Below, in pieces: positions 37,189 to 46,200 of a stretch of DNA of 64,000 nucleotides. The stretch spans positions 1-64,000 of the forward strand of contig NZ_JABWCU010000008.1 of assembly GCF_018491765.1 (NCBI RefSeq), given 5' to 3'. Origin of the DNA: Novosphingobium profundi (GTDB lineage: Bacteria > Pseudomonadota > Alphaproteobacteria > Sphingomonadales > Sphingomonadaceae). The position numbers were made by a program, and so were the translations under genes. The notes below the pieces were generated by a model. It worked only from the letters and a program-made list of their open reading frames with translations. It was not told the DNA's origin and searched no databases. Within the stretch, counting starts at the first letter, position 1. The number at the start of each line of letters is the position of its first letter.

Positions 37189-37554
37189 GGCACGAAATTC
37201 GGTTCGATGCGGCCAAAACCCAATCACTGATCCCCCCGAGACTGGCCATCGCCCAAGATTGCAACTCACACAATTCTTCGGCGATGCAAAAACATCGCGT
37301 GTATACACATATGTGCCGCATGCTTTAGACGAGTCAACAATTGAATATTTTCTGCAAATCAATATCTGCCATGACATCAAACAACTTTTCTTGTATTAAC
37401 GCACTACAACATGAAATGAAGACAGTTCATCTCAATGGAAGTATTTAAGGGCGATGCAGACAATTTGGCGCGCAGACGCTTCCATTCGGGAATTCACGCG
37501 ACCCGCGAGGACGAGCGCGCAAGCGCGCGGAGTCCGGGCAAAGGAGATCAACAG
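37189..37554. promoter_or_regulatory. Divergent promoter region, partly AT-rich, with palindromes
   Basis: This 366-bp gap separates the barrel gene and the OPX gene. It contains overlapping palindromes around GTGTATACACATATGTG (37299-37315) and an AT-rich part 37320-37445. On the minus strand TTGACT (37330-37335 region) with CATATG 18 bp on could be a promoter for the barrel gene. No gene is evident in it. Confidence 0.4.
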
Positions 37555-38157
37555 ATGCCACGTCCCGTGTTGCCCTTAAGCCTGCTCGTCATCGCTGGCC
37601 TGGCCTTGCCCGCCGGGCCCGCCTCGTCGCAAGCCAGTGCCACGGTGCAGGCCGCGGCCGCCAGCCAGCCAGGCTCTTCGCCCGACGGGCTCGAGACCTA
37701 CCACCTGGGGCCGGGCGACAAGCTGCGCATCACCGTCTTCAACGTCGCCGACATTTCGGGCGAGTATGCAGTGAGCTCCTCGGGCCTCGTCGCCATCCCG
37801 CTGCTTGGCGCGATCCGTGCTGATGGCGAGACGACGCAGAGCCTGACCGCAGCGATCCGCGCCGGGCTGGCGGGCACCTACATCAAGGACCCGCGCGTCA
37901 CCGTCGAGATCGTCGACTACCGCCCCTTCTACATCCTGGGCGAAGTCAACCATCCGGGCGAATTCTCGTACAAGCCGAACCTCACGCTCGAGCAGGCCGT
38001 CGCCACAGCGGGCGGCTATACGTACCGTGCCGCGCGCAAGAAGGCCTTCTTGCGCCGTGCCGGCAAGGAGGAGGAAATCGTGCGCTTCGGACAGGAGAGC
38101 AAGGTCGTCTATGTATTGCCGGGCGACACCATCCGCATCGGCGAACGGTACTTCTGA
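37555..38157 (+). CDS. Short polysaccharide export protein (OPX, Poly_export plus one SLBB domain)
   Basis: This 200-aa secreted protein has a signal peptide MPRPVLPLSLLVIAGLALP cut near SSQA and a Poly_export domain from YHLGPGDKLRITVFN. An SLBB domain (FYILGEVNHPGEFSYKPNL) follows, ending at DTIRIGERYF. It lacks the long C-terminal part and membrane helix of Wza, like the short OPX proteins of sphingan and rhizobial systems. The ATG at 37555 has AAAGGAGA in ideal position; the open frame upstream to 37435 is not needed. It should serve as outer-membrane exit for the Wzx/Wzy product. Confidence 0.88.
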   Translation: MPRPVLPLSLLVIAGLALPAGPASSQASATVQAAAASQPGSSPDGLETYHLGPGDKLRITVFNVADISGEYAVSSSGLVAIPLLGAIRADGETTQSLTAAIRAGLAGTYIKDPRVTVEIVDYRPFYILGEVNHPGEFSYKPNLTLEQAVATAGGYTYRAARKKAFLRRAGKEEEIVRFGQESKVVYVLPGDTIRIGERYF

Positions 38158-38861
38158 GCACCTTTCCCCGCATCGACGCGGAGGCGATCTGCCGCGAGCT
38201 CGACGACGGCGGCGTCGCCCGGGTCGAGGGCTTCGTCGCCACCGACGATCTCGCCAGGGCCCAGCGCTTCGTGCGCTCGGGGATCGCCGGTAGCGCGAGC
38301 GGCTATTTCGGGGTAGGCTGCGGGGAACCGCTCGGCGGGACCTTTCTCGAGGCCCTGCGCGAGGACGCCGCCTTCCACGCGGCGTGCCATGCGATCTGCG
38401 AACAGGCCACTGCCGGACCGCTACCCCGCTCCGCCTTCTACCAGATCCTGCGCTGCCTGACCGGTTCGGCGCAATCCGGCCATGCCATGCGCTTCCACTA
38501 CGATTCGTACGTCCTGACCGCGCTGATCCCGATCCTGGTTCCCGAAACGGGTACCGGGCGCCTACTGCTGCGGCCCCCCTTGCGTCCGCTGCGGCGCAGC
38601 TATCTCGTGAACGTGCTCGACAAGGCCCGGGTCGACAATCCCCTGGCCCAGGCGCTCTATCGGCGCGGCCATGCCCGGCACGATCCGCGCCTGCAGCGCG
38701 TCGCGCTGCGTCCGGGCGATCTCTACCTGTTCTGGGGCTATCGCACGCTGCACACCAACGAGCCCGCCGACGACGAAGGCATCCGGGCGACCGCGCTGTT
38801 CCACTACCACGATCCCCACGCGCACAGCGGGGTCAAGCGCGCGCTGCGCCCTCGACGTTAG
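38154..38861 (+). CDS. 2-oxoglutarate/Fe(II) oxygenase-like protein, probable CTG start
   Basis: This double-stranded beta-helix type protein has HxD as FHYDSY, a distal His in LHTNEP and an Arg seven residues later region (EGIRATALF). That is the iron and 2-oxoglutarate ligand set of this superfamily. A GTG at 38271 gives 196 residues. The frame upstream of it continues as convincing protein (STFPRIDAEAICRELDDGG, then VARVEGFVATDDLARA) to a CTG at 38154 that overlaps the preceding stop as CTGA; no ATG, GTG or TTG exists in that extra part. I therefore annotate 235 aa from CTG. It may hydroxylate a sugar, lipid or small metabolite; substrate unknown. Confidence 0.65.
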   Translation: MSTFPRIDAEAICRELDDGGVARVEGFVATDDLARAQRFVRSGIAGSASGYFGVGCGEPLGGTFLEALREDAAFHAACHAICEQATAGPLPRSAFYQILRCLTGSAQSGHAMRFHYDSYVLTALIPILVPETGTGRLLLRPPLRPLRRSYLVNVLDKARVDNPLAQALYRRGHARHDPRLQRVALRPGDLYLFWGYRTLHTNEPADDEGIRATALFHYHDPHAHSGVKRALRPRR

Positions 38862-38891
38862 GCCGGCGCCCCTGAAGGTAGCACCTCGCGA

Positions 38892-39344
38892 TCAGCCCTG
38901 CGATCCGTGCAACAGGACCGTGCGCAACATGGAGAGCGCGCATTCACCGCGCTGGTTGGTCATCTCGTGCCGGAACACGACAATGCCCTGCCCCGGCCGC
39001 GAACGGCTCGGACGCATCTCGACCACTTCGCTCGAACAGGTCAGCGTATCGCCGAGGAAGGTGGGATGGGGCGTCGTGACTTTGTCGAAGCCCAGGTTCG
39101 CCACCAGCGTGCCGAGCGTCGTGTCGGCGATGGAGAGCCCCACCGCGAGGCTGAAGGTGAAGGTCGAATTGACCAGGATCTGGCCGAATTCGCTCGCCCG
39201 CGCGGCCTCGGCATCGAGGTGGAGCGGCTGCACGTTATGGGTCATCGTCGAAAACAGCAGGTTGTCGGTCTCGGTCACCGTGCGTGAGGGCTGGTGAACC
39301 ACGCGATCGCCGACCCGCCATTCGTCGTAAAAGCGTCCGGCCAT
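38892..39344 (-). CDS. MaoC-family acyl-CoA dehydratase/hydratase
   Basis: This 150-aa hot-dog fold protein has FYDEWRVGDRVVHQPSRTVTE at the start and NVQPLHLDAEAA, giving the Asp/His hydratase site. It should hydrate an enoyl-CoA produced in the pathway of the adjacent biotin-dependent carboxylase. Its ATG overlaps the carboxylase alpha stop by one base (TGATG), so the two are coupled. It is the last gene of the minus-strand operon and converges on the oxygenase gene. Confidence 0.85.
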   Translation of the reverse strand: MAGRFYDEWRVGDRVVHQPSRTVTETDNLLFSTMTHNVQPLHLDAEAARASEFGQILVNSTFTFSLAVGLSIADTTLGTLVANLGFDKVTTPHPTFLGDTLTCSSEVVEMRPSRSRPGQGIVVFRHEMTNQRGECALSMLRTVLLHGSQG

Positions 39345-41185
39345 CAGCCCACCTCCTCCTCGATCCGCGCGAGCGCCGCCTCCAGGGCCACCTGCTGGCC
39401 CTCGACCGCCGCGAGCGTGGCCACCACCCCGTCGAACGGCGCGACAAGCGTGTGCTCCATCTTCATCGCCTCGAGCGTCAGCAGTTTCTGCCCTCGCGTA
39501 ACCCTCTCGCCTTGCTCCACCGCGACGGCGATCACCTTGCCCGGCATCGGCGCGAGGATCGCCCCGCTCCCCGCCGCGGCGCCGTGCACCCCATCGCGGC
39601 GCCAGCCGGTCAGTTGCCACGCCTCGCCCCTTTCGGCGAGGAGTACGGCGTCGACCGGTTCGTCGCATCCCTCGCCCAGCGCGATGTCGATCGGCTCGCC
39701 CTCGAGCCGAAAGCGCGCCACCCGCCGCGGCGGCGCGTTGAGACGAAAGCCCATGAGCCGCGTGCGCCCCACCAGCGCGTTCGCCGCCGCTTCAAGCACC
39801 TCGCGCGAGGGCTGCACGGACCGCGCCAGCGCCTCGCCATCGCGCGCGACAAGCCCGGTGTCGACACGCCCGGCCACGAAATCGGGATGCTCGAGCGCCT
39901 GGACGAGGAAGGGGGCGTTGCTGCGCACCGGCCAGACCGCGCTGCCTTCCAGCATGGTGGAGAGACGCTGGCGCGCCTCCTCGCGGTCGGCCCCGTGGGC
40001 GACGAGCTTCGCGATCATCGGGTCGTAGTGGGGCGACACCTCGTCGCCTTGCGCGACCCCGGTCTCGACCCGCCCGCTCGGCGCCTCGCCGAATTCGAGC
40101 CATTCGAGCCGCCCGGTGCTGGGCAGGAATCCGCGCGCGGGATCCTCGGCGTAAAGCCGGGCTTCCATCGCCCAGCCGCGCAGCGACAGCTCCTCCTGGC
40201 GCCGCGGCAGCGGTTCGCCGCTCGCCACGCGAAGCTGCCATTCGACGAGGTCGACCCCCGTCACTTCCTCGGTCACCGGATGCTCGACCTGGAGACGGGT
40301 GTTCATCTCCATGAACCAGATGCGCTCGGCATCGAGCGGCCCCGAACCGTCGGCGATGAACTCGATCGTGCCCGCGCCGACGTAGTCGACCGCGCGCGCC
40401 GCGCGCAGCGCCGCCGCGCACAAGGCCTCGCGCGTCGCCGGGTCCATGCCGGGGGCGGGGGCTTCCTCGATCACCTTCTGGTGGCGGCGCTGAAGCGAAC
40501 AGTCGCGCTCGAACAAGTGCACGGCATTCCCGTGGCTGTCGCCGAAGACCTGCACCTCGATGTGGCGCGGGGTGGCGATGTACTTTTCGAGGAGCACCCG
40601 GTCGTTGCCGAAGCTGGCCTGCGCCTCGCGCCGGCACGAGGCGAGCGCGTCGGCGAACCCGGCCTCGTCCTCGACGCGGCGCATGCCCTTGCCGCCCCCG
40701 CCCGCGACCGCCTTGATGAGAATGGGATAGCCGATCCGCGCGGCCTCGACGGCGAGCCGCCCGACCGACTGGTCATCGCCGAGGTATCCCGGCGTCACCG
40801 GCACCCCCGCCTGTTCCATCAGCGCCTTGGCCGCGTCCTTGAGACCCATCGCGCGGATCGAGGACGGCGAGGGCCCGACCCAGACCAGTCCGGCCGCGAT
40901 TACCGCCTCGGCGAACTCGGCGTTCTCCGACAGGAAACCGTAGCCCGGATGAATCGCCTCGGCCCCGGTGAGTTTTGCCGCCGCGATGATCTTCTCGCCG
41001 CACAAGTAGCTCTGCGCGGCAGAGGCGGGCCCTATCCGGTGTGCGACGTCCGCCATCGCCACATGCAGCGCGCCGGCATCGGCATCCGAATGGACGGCCA
41101 CGGTGCGGATCCCCAGACGGCGCGCGGTGCGGATCACGCGGCAGGCGATCTCGCCGCGATTGGCGATGAGCAGCGATCGGATCAT
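39344..41185 (-). CDS. Acyl-CoA carboxylase alpha subunit (biotin carboxylase plus BCCP), methylcrotonyl-CoA type
   Basis: This 613-aa protein starts with LLIANRGEIACRVIRTAR, has the ATP-grasp loop KAVAGGGGKGMR near residue 155, the GTIEFI and EMNTRLQVEHPVTEE biotin carboxylase motifs, and a C-terminal biotinyl domain with EAMKMEHT near 571. It carboxylates its own biotin with bicarbonate and ATP. Paired with the beta subunit at 41504-43105, this best fits 3-methylcrotonyl-CoA carboxylase of leucine breakdown. Geranyl- or propionyl-CoA specificity cannot be excluded from sequence alone. The ATG overlaps the DUF3088 stop by 4 bp. Confidence 0.88.
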   Translation of the reverse strand: MIRSLLIANRGEIACRVIRTARRLGIRTVAVHSDADAGALHVAMADVAHRIGPASAAQSYLCGEKIIAAAKLTGAEAIHPGYGFLSENAEFAEAVIAAGLVWVGPSPSSIRAMGLKDAAKALMEQAGVPVTPGYLGDDQSVGRLAVEAARIGYPILIKAVAGGGGKGMRRVEDEAGFADALASCRREAQASFGNDRVLLEKYIATPRHIEVQVFGDSHGNAVHLFERDCSLQRRHQKVIEEAPAPGMDPATREALCAAALRAARAVDYVGAGTIEFIADGSGPLDAERIWFMEMNTRLQVEHPVTEEVTGVDLVEWQLRVASGEPLPRRQEELSLRGWAMEARLYAEDPARGFLPSTGRLEWLEFGEAPSGRVETGVAQGDEVSPHYDPMIAKLVAHGADREEARQRLSTMLEGSAVWPVRSNAPFLVQALEHPDFVAGRVDTGLVARDGEALARSVQPSREVLEAAANALVGRTRLMGFRLNAPPRRVARFRLEGEPIDIALGEGCDEPVDAVLLAERGEAWQLTGWRRDGVHGAAAGSGAILAPMPGKVIAVAVEQGERVTRGQKLLTLEAMKMEHTLVAPFDGVVATLAAVEGQQVALEAALARIEEEVG

Positions 41186-41499
41186 GGGTGCCTCTCGGGA
41201 AAGCCGTGGCGGGTGTGGAGCGCGGCGAGGATCGCCTCGATCTCGTTCGCGAAGCCGCCCTCGGCAAAGACCAGCGCGGGCAGGTTCTGGTTCGCCTCGC
41301 CCAGCCGTTCGACGACCGCCGCGCGCGGGCGCGGCCAGCCCACGCGCACGACCTCGATCCGCGCGGCGCGTTCGGGGAACAGGGCCAGCAACCCTTCCAC
41401 GGTCACGCAGTCCTTGCAGTAGAAACGCCGCGCGCCGCCCAGCTCGGGGTCGGCCCAGTCGGTGTCGAGCACGAAGAGGGTATCCTTGGTCGAAGTCAT
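41182..41499 (-). CDS. DUF3088 protein between carboxylase subunits
   Basis: This 105-aa protein has a thioredoxin-like pattern: LFVLDTDWAD, then FYCKDCVTVEGLL with a CxxC near residue 28, and PALVFAEGGFANE. The sequence matches what I recall as DUF3088. It lies between the two carboxylase genes, overlapping the alpha subunit by 4 bp and 4 bp downstream of the beta stop, so it is made in step with them. A redox or assembly role for the carboxylase is conceivable but unproven. Confidence 0.7.
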   Translation of the reverse strand: MTSTKDTLFVLDTDWADPELGGARRFYCKDCVTVEGLLALFPERAARIEVVRVGWPRPRAAVVERLGEANQNLPALVFAEGGFANEIEAILAALHTRHGFPERHP

Positions 41500-41503
41500 C
41501 GCA

Positions 41504-43105
41504 TCACATCCTGAACAGGCCGAAGCGCGGCGTTTGCGGGAACGGCGCCTCCAGCGCGGCTTCGAGCGCCAGCCCCAGCACGTCGCGGGTCTGGACCGGA
41601 TCGATCACGCCATCGTCCCACAACCGGGCGGTCGCGTAGTAGGGATTGCCCTCGGTCTCGTACTTCGCGCGGATCGGCGCCTTGAAGGCCTCGGCCTCTT
41701 CGGCGTTCCAGCTCTTGGCATCACGGTGGACGGTCGCCAGGACCGAGGCCGCCTGCTCGCCGCCCATCACCGAAATCCGCGCGTTGGGCCAGGTAAACAG
41801 GAAGCGCGGATCATAGGCGCGCCCGCACATGCCGTAGTTGCCCGCGCCGAACGAACCACCGATCAGGACGGTGAGCTTGGGGACCTGCGCGGTCGCCACC
41901 GCCGTCACCAGCTTGGCGCCGTGCTTGGCGATCCCCTGCGCTTCGTAGGCCCCGCCGACCATGAAGCCCGAGACGTTCTGGAGGAACAGCAGCGGAACGC
42001 CGCGCTGGCAGGCCAGTTCGATGAAGTGCGCGCCCTTCTGCGCGCTCTCCGAGAACAGCACGCCGTTGTTGGCGAGGATCGCCACCGGAAGCCCGTGGAT
42101 ATGCGCGAATCCGCAGACCAGCGTGCTGCCATAGAGCGGCTTGAACTCGTGGAACTCGGACCCGTCGACAAGCCGCGCGATCACCTCGCGCACCTCGTAA
42201 GGCGCGCGCACGTCCTCGGGGATCAGCGCGTAGAGGTCTTCCGGATCGTGCACGGGCGGGCGCGCCTCGCGCCGCGCGAGTTCAGCCGGCTGCGAGGGCC
42301 CCAGGTGGCTGACGATGTCGCGCAGGATCGAGAGCGCGTGGGCATCGTCGTCGGCGAGGTGATCGGCAACGCCCGATGTGCGCGCATGCAATTCGCCTCC
42401 CCCCAGCTCCTCAGCCGAGATCACTTCGCCCGTCGCCGCCTCGACAAGCGGAGGGCCGGCAAGGAAGATCGTACCCTGTTCGCGCACGATCACCGTCTCG
42501 TCGGACATGGCGGGAACATAGGCGCCGCCCGCGGTGCAGCTGCCCAGCACCGCCGCGACCTGGGCGATGCCGGCCGCGCTCATCTGCGCCTGGTTGAAGA
42601 AGAAGCGGCCGAAATGGTCGCGGTCGGGGAAGACCTCGGCCTGGTTGGGCAAGTTCGCTCCGCCCGAATCGACGAGGTAGAGGCAGGGCAGGCGGCAGGC
42701 CTGCGCGATCTCCTGCGCGCGCAGATGCTTCTTGACCGTCATCGGGTAGTAGGTGCCGCCCTTCACCGTCGCGTCGTTGGCAAAGACCATGCACAGCCGC
42801 CCCGAGACGCGCCCGATCCCGGCGATGATCCCCGCGCCCGGCACCTCGTCGCCGTAGAGCCCGTTCGCGGCGAGCTGGCCGATCTCGAGAAAGGGCGAGC
42901 CTGCATCGAGCAGGCCCTCGACACGCTCGCGCGGGAGCAGCTTGCCGCGCGCCTGGTGCCGCTCGCGCGCGCGCTCGCTGCCGCCGCGCGCTGCCGCCGC
43001 GACCCGCGCGCGCAAGTCGGCAGCCAGCGCACGGTTGTGACGCGCGCGCGCCTCGGCTTCGGGTTGCGTGGTGTCGAGCGCGGTGGGCAGGACGGGCCCG
43101 CTCAT
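41504..43105 (-). CDS. Acyl-CoA carboxylase beta subunit (carboxyltransferase), methylcrotonyl-CoA type
   Basis: This 533-aa protein has both halves of the carboxyltransferase fold. The acyl-CoA site [18 protein letters not shown] lies near residue 145, VDSGGANLP and [16 protein letters not shown] follow, and the second half includes [10 protein letters not shown] and [17 protein letters not shown]. These are standard for MccB. It transfers CO2 from biotin to the acyl-CoA and is the first gene of the carboxylase operon. No isovaleryl-CoA dehydrogenase or lyase gene accompanies it here. Confidence 0.9.
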   Translation of the reverse strand: MSGPVLPTALDTTQPEAEARARHNRALAADLRARVAAAARGGSERARERHQARGKLLPRERVEGLLDAGSPFLEIGQLAANGLYGDEVPGAGIIAGIGRVSGRLCMVFANDATVKGGTYYPMTVKKHLRAQEIAQACRLPCLYLVDSGGANLPNQAEVFPDRDHFGRFFFNQAQMSAAGIAQVAAVLGSCTAGGAYVPAMSDETVIVREQGTIFLAGPPLVEAATGEVISAEELGGGELHARTSGVADHLADDDAHALSILRDIVSHLGPSQPAELARREARPPVHDPEDLYALIPEDVRAPYEVREVIARLVDGSEFHEFKPLYGSTLVCGFAHIHGLPVAILANNGVLFSESAQKGAHFIELACQRGVPLLFLQNVSGFMVGGAYEAQGIAKHGAKLVTAVATAQVPKLTVLIGGSFGAGNYGMCGRAYDPRFLFTWPNARISVMGGEQAASVLATVHRDAKSWNAEEAEAFKAPIRAKYETEGNPYYATARLWDDGVIDPVQTRDVLGLALEAALEAPFPQTPRFGLFRM

Positions 43106-43223
43106 CGCACCGCACCATTGTTTCGCAGCTGCGACATTATCCTCTTCCTATGCCTTATATATTTTCAAGCATCGTGGCACAGGTCGAAGGCCTCAGGCAA
43201 GCCCAAGCTTGCCGCAAGCGGCT

Positions 43224-46200
43224 CTAGGCAGGACCGAAACCGCCGCCCCCGGGGGTTTCGATCACGAAGACGTCGCCCGAAGCAAGGTCCACCCGCGCGG
43301 TGCTGCCGAGCGTTTCGACCCGGCCATCGGCGCGTTCGATGCGGTTCGCCCCGCGCGCGCCCGCTTCGCCCCCGGCGAGGCCGAACGGGGCCACCGTGCG
43401 CCGCTGCGAGAGGATGCCCGCCTGCATCGGCGCAAGAAAGCGTACACGGCGCCGCGCGCCATCGCCGCCCCGGTGCGCGCCCGCCCCGCCCGAACCGCGC
43501 CGGATCGAAAATTCCTCGAGCAGGACGGGGAAGTTGCTCTCCAGCACTTCGGGGTCGGTCAGCCGCGAATTGGTCATGTGCGTCTGGACGACGCTGGTCC
43601 CGTCGAAATCGGGCCCCGCGCCCGATCCGCCCGCGATCGTCTCGTAGTACTGGTGGGCCGCATCGCCGAAAGTGAAGTTGTTCATCGTCCCCTGCGCCGC
43701 GGCCATCGCGCCGAGCGCGCCGAACAGCGCGTCGGTGATCGCCTGGCTGGTCTCGACATTGCCCGCGACGACGGCGGCAGGCGCCACCGGATGCAGCATC
43801 GAGCCTTCGGGAACGCGGATCTCGATGGGCCGCAAGCACCCCTCGTTCATCGGCACCGGATCGTCGATCAGCGTCCGCACCGCGTAAAGCACCGCCGCGC
43901 GCACGACCGGCAGGGGCGCATTGAAATTGTCGGGCAGCTGGGGCGAGGTTCCCGCGAAGTCGATCACCGCGCTGCGCTGCGCCCGGTCGATCCGCACCGC
44001 GACGTGGATCTCGGCCCCGTTGTCCATCGGCGCGACGAAGGTTCCGTCGGACAGGCGCGCGGTCAGCGCGCGCACCGCCTCCTCGCTATAGGCCTGGACG
44101 TGGCCCATATAGGCATCCACCAGCTCGCGCCCCTGTTCGCCTGCGATGCGGCGCAATTCCGAAGCGCCGCGCACGCAGGCGGCGAGCTGGGCACGCAAGT
44201 CGGCCATGTTCTGTTCGATCGCGCGCGAAGGCCAGGGCCCCGAGGCGAGCAAGGCGCGCAGGGCCTCCTCCTGAAGCGTTCCCGCATCGACCAGCAGCGC
44301 ATTGTCGATCAGCACGCCTTCCTCGTCGAGGGTGCGGCTGCCCGGCGGCATCGAGCCCGGACTGATCCCGCCGATGTCGGCATGGTGCCCGCGCGCGGCG
44401 ACGAACCAGGCGGGCTCGATGTCCCCGTCCTTGGCAAAGACCGGCATGACCACGGTGATGTCGGGCAGGTGCGTGCCCCCGTCGTAGGGCGCGTTGAGGA
44501 CATAGGCATCGCCGGCAAGGATGCCGCGCCCGTCGGCAGGATGGCCGTCCGCACCCATCCCGCGCCGGTTCAGGATCGTGCGCACCGATTCGCCCATCGA
44601 GCCCAGGTGCACCGGCATGTGCGGCGCGTTGGCGACGAGATTGCCGTACCGGTCGAACAGCGCGCAGGAGAAGTCGAGCCGCTCGCGGATGTTCACCGAG
44701 CGCGCCGAATGCTGGAGCGCGGCGCCCATTTCCTCGGCGATCGCCATGAACAGCGCGCCCATGATCTCGAGGCGCACCGGGTCGCGTCCCGTCTCTGCGC
44801 CGACTGCGATCGGGGGCGGGGCCGGGCGGGTGAGCACGAGATTGCCCACGCCATCGACACGCACGATCCAGCCCGGCTCGACCACCGTGGTCGAGACCTC
44901 GTCGACCACCAGCATCGGACCTTCGCCGGTGAAGCCCTCGGCAAGGTCCTCGCGGCGGTAGAGCGGGGCTTCGTGCGCCGCTCCCTCGGTCCAGATTCGC
45001 TCCGTTTGCGCCGGATCGCCTGAAACCTGGGGGAGCGGCGCGATCGCCCCCCCCCCCGGATGCCCGCCGGCGACCGCCTCGACGCGCAAGCTCTCGGCGA
45101 CGAGGTCCTCGCCGGCCGCGAAGCCGAAGAGGTGGTCCCACCCGGCGTGGAAGGCGGTGCGCATCGCAGCGAGATCGCCGAAAGGCACCGCGATCGTGCT
45201 CTCGCTCCCCCTCGGGCGGATCGCCAGCGACGCTTCGATCGCGATGGCTTCGACGGCCACACCCTGCGCTACGAGATCGGCCCGCGCTGCTTCGCCGAGT
45301 TCCGCACGAGCCTCGTCGAGTGCCGCCGCGCTTTCGGATCCGAGCGTCAGTGCCAGCGTGCGCTCGTGCAGCACACGGCGGTCGGCAAGACCCATGCCGT
45401 AAGCCGAGAGCACCGAGGCGAGCGGATGGCACAGCACACTCGTCACGCCGAGCGCGTCGGCCACCTTGCAGGCATGCTGCCCGCCCGCACCGCCGAAGGT
45501 CACCATCGCCGCGCGGGTCACGTCGTGGCCGCGGCGCAGCGAAACGGTCTTGATGGCGTTGGCCATGTTGGCGACCGCAATGGCGAGGAAGCCCTCGGCG
45601 GCCTCCTCGCGGGTCATCGCGCGGCCCGTCGCCGCCTTGGCCTCGGTGAGAATCGCATCCATGCGCCCCTCGGCCGCGGCCCGCGAAAGCGGCTCGTCGC
45701 CGTCGGGCCCGAAGACATGCGGGAAATGTTCGGGAAGCAGCTTGCCGAGCAACAAGTTGCAGTCGGTCACCGTAAGCGGACCGCCGCGCCGATAGCAGGC
45801 CGGGCCCGGCACCGCGCCCGCGCTTTCGGGTCCGACGAGAAAGCGCGCGCCGTCGAACGCGCAGATCGAGCCGCCGCCCGCCGCCACCGTGGCAATCCGC
45901 ATCATCGGCGTGCGCACGCGGTTGCCGGCGATGCGTGTCTCGCTGTCGCGCTCGTACTCGCCCGCGTAGTGCGAGACGTCGGTCGAGGTCCCGCCCATGT
46001 CGAAGCCGACCACTTCGGCAAAGCCCGCCTCCTTCGCCACCGCCGCCATGCCGACGATGCCGCCCGCCGGGCCCGAGAGGATCGCATCCTTGCCGCGCAG
46101 CGCGGCGCCGCTGGTGAGGCCCCCGTTCGACTGCATGTAGAGCGCCTCGACATGCGGGCCGAGGCCCGCCTCGAGGCCAGCGACGTAACGATCGAGCACC

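Noticed and set aside
37435..37554. Earlier start of the short OPX gene
   Set aside because: The extra 40 residues would hide the signal peptide, and AAAGGAGA lies just before the ATG at 37555.
39284..43675. Plus-strand frames of over 700 codons opposite the carboxylase genes
   Set aside because: They are shadows of the carboxylase subunits, without ribosome-binding sites or family motifs.
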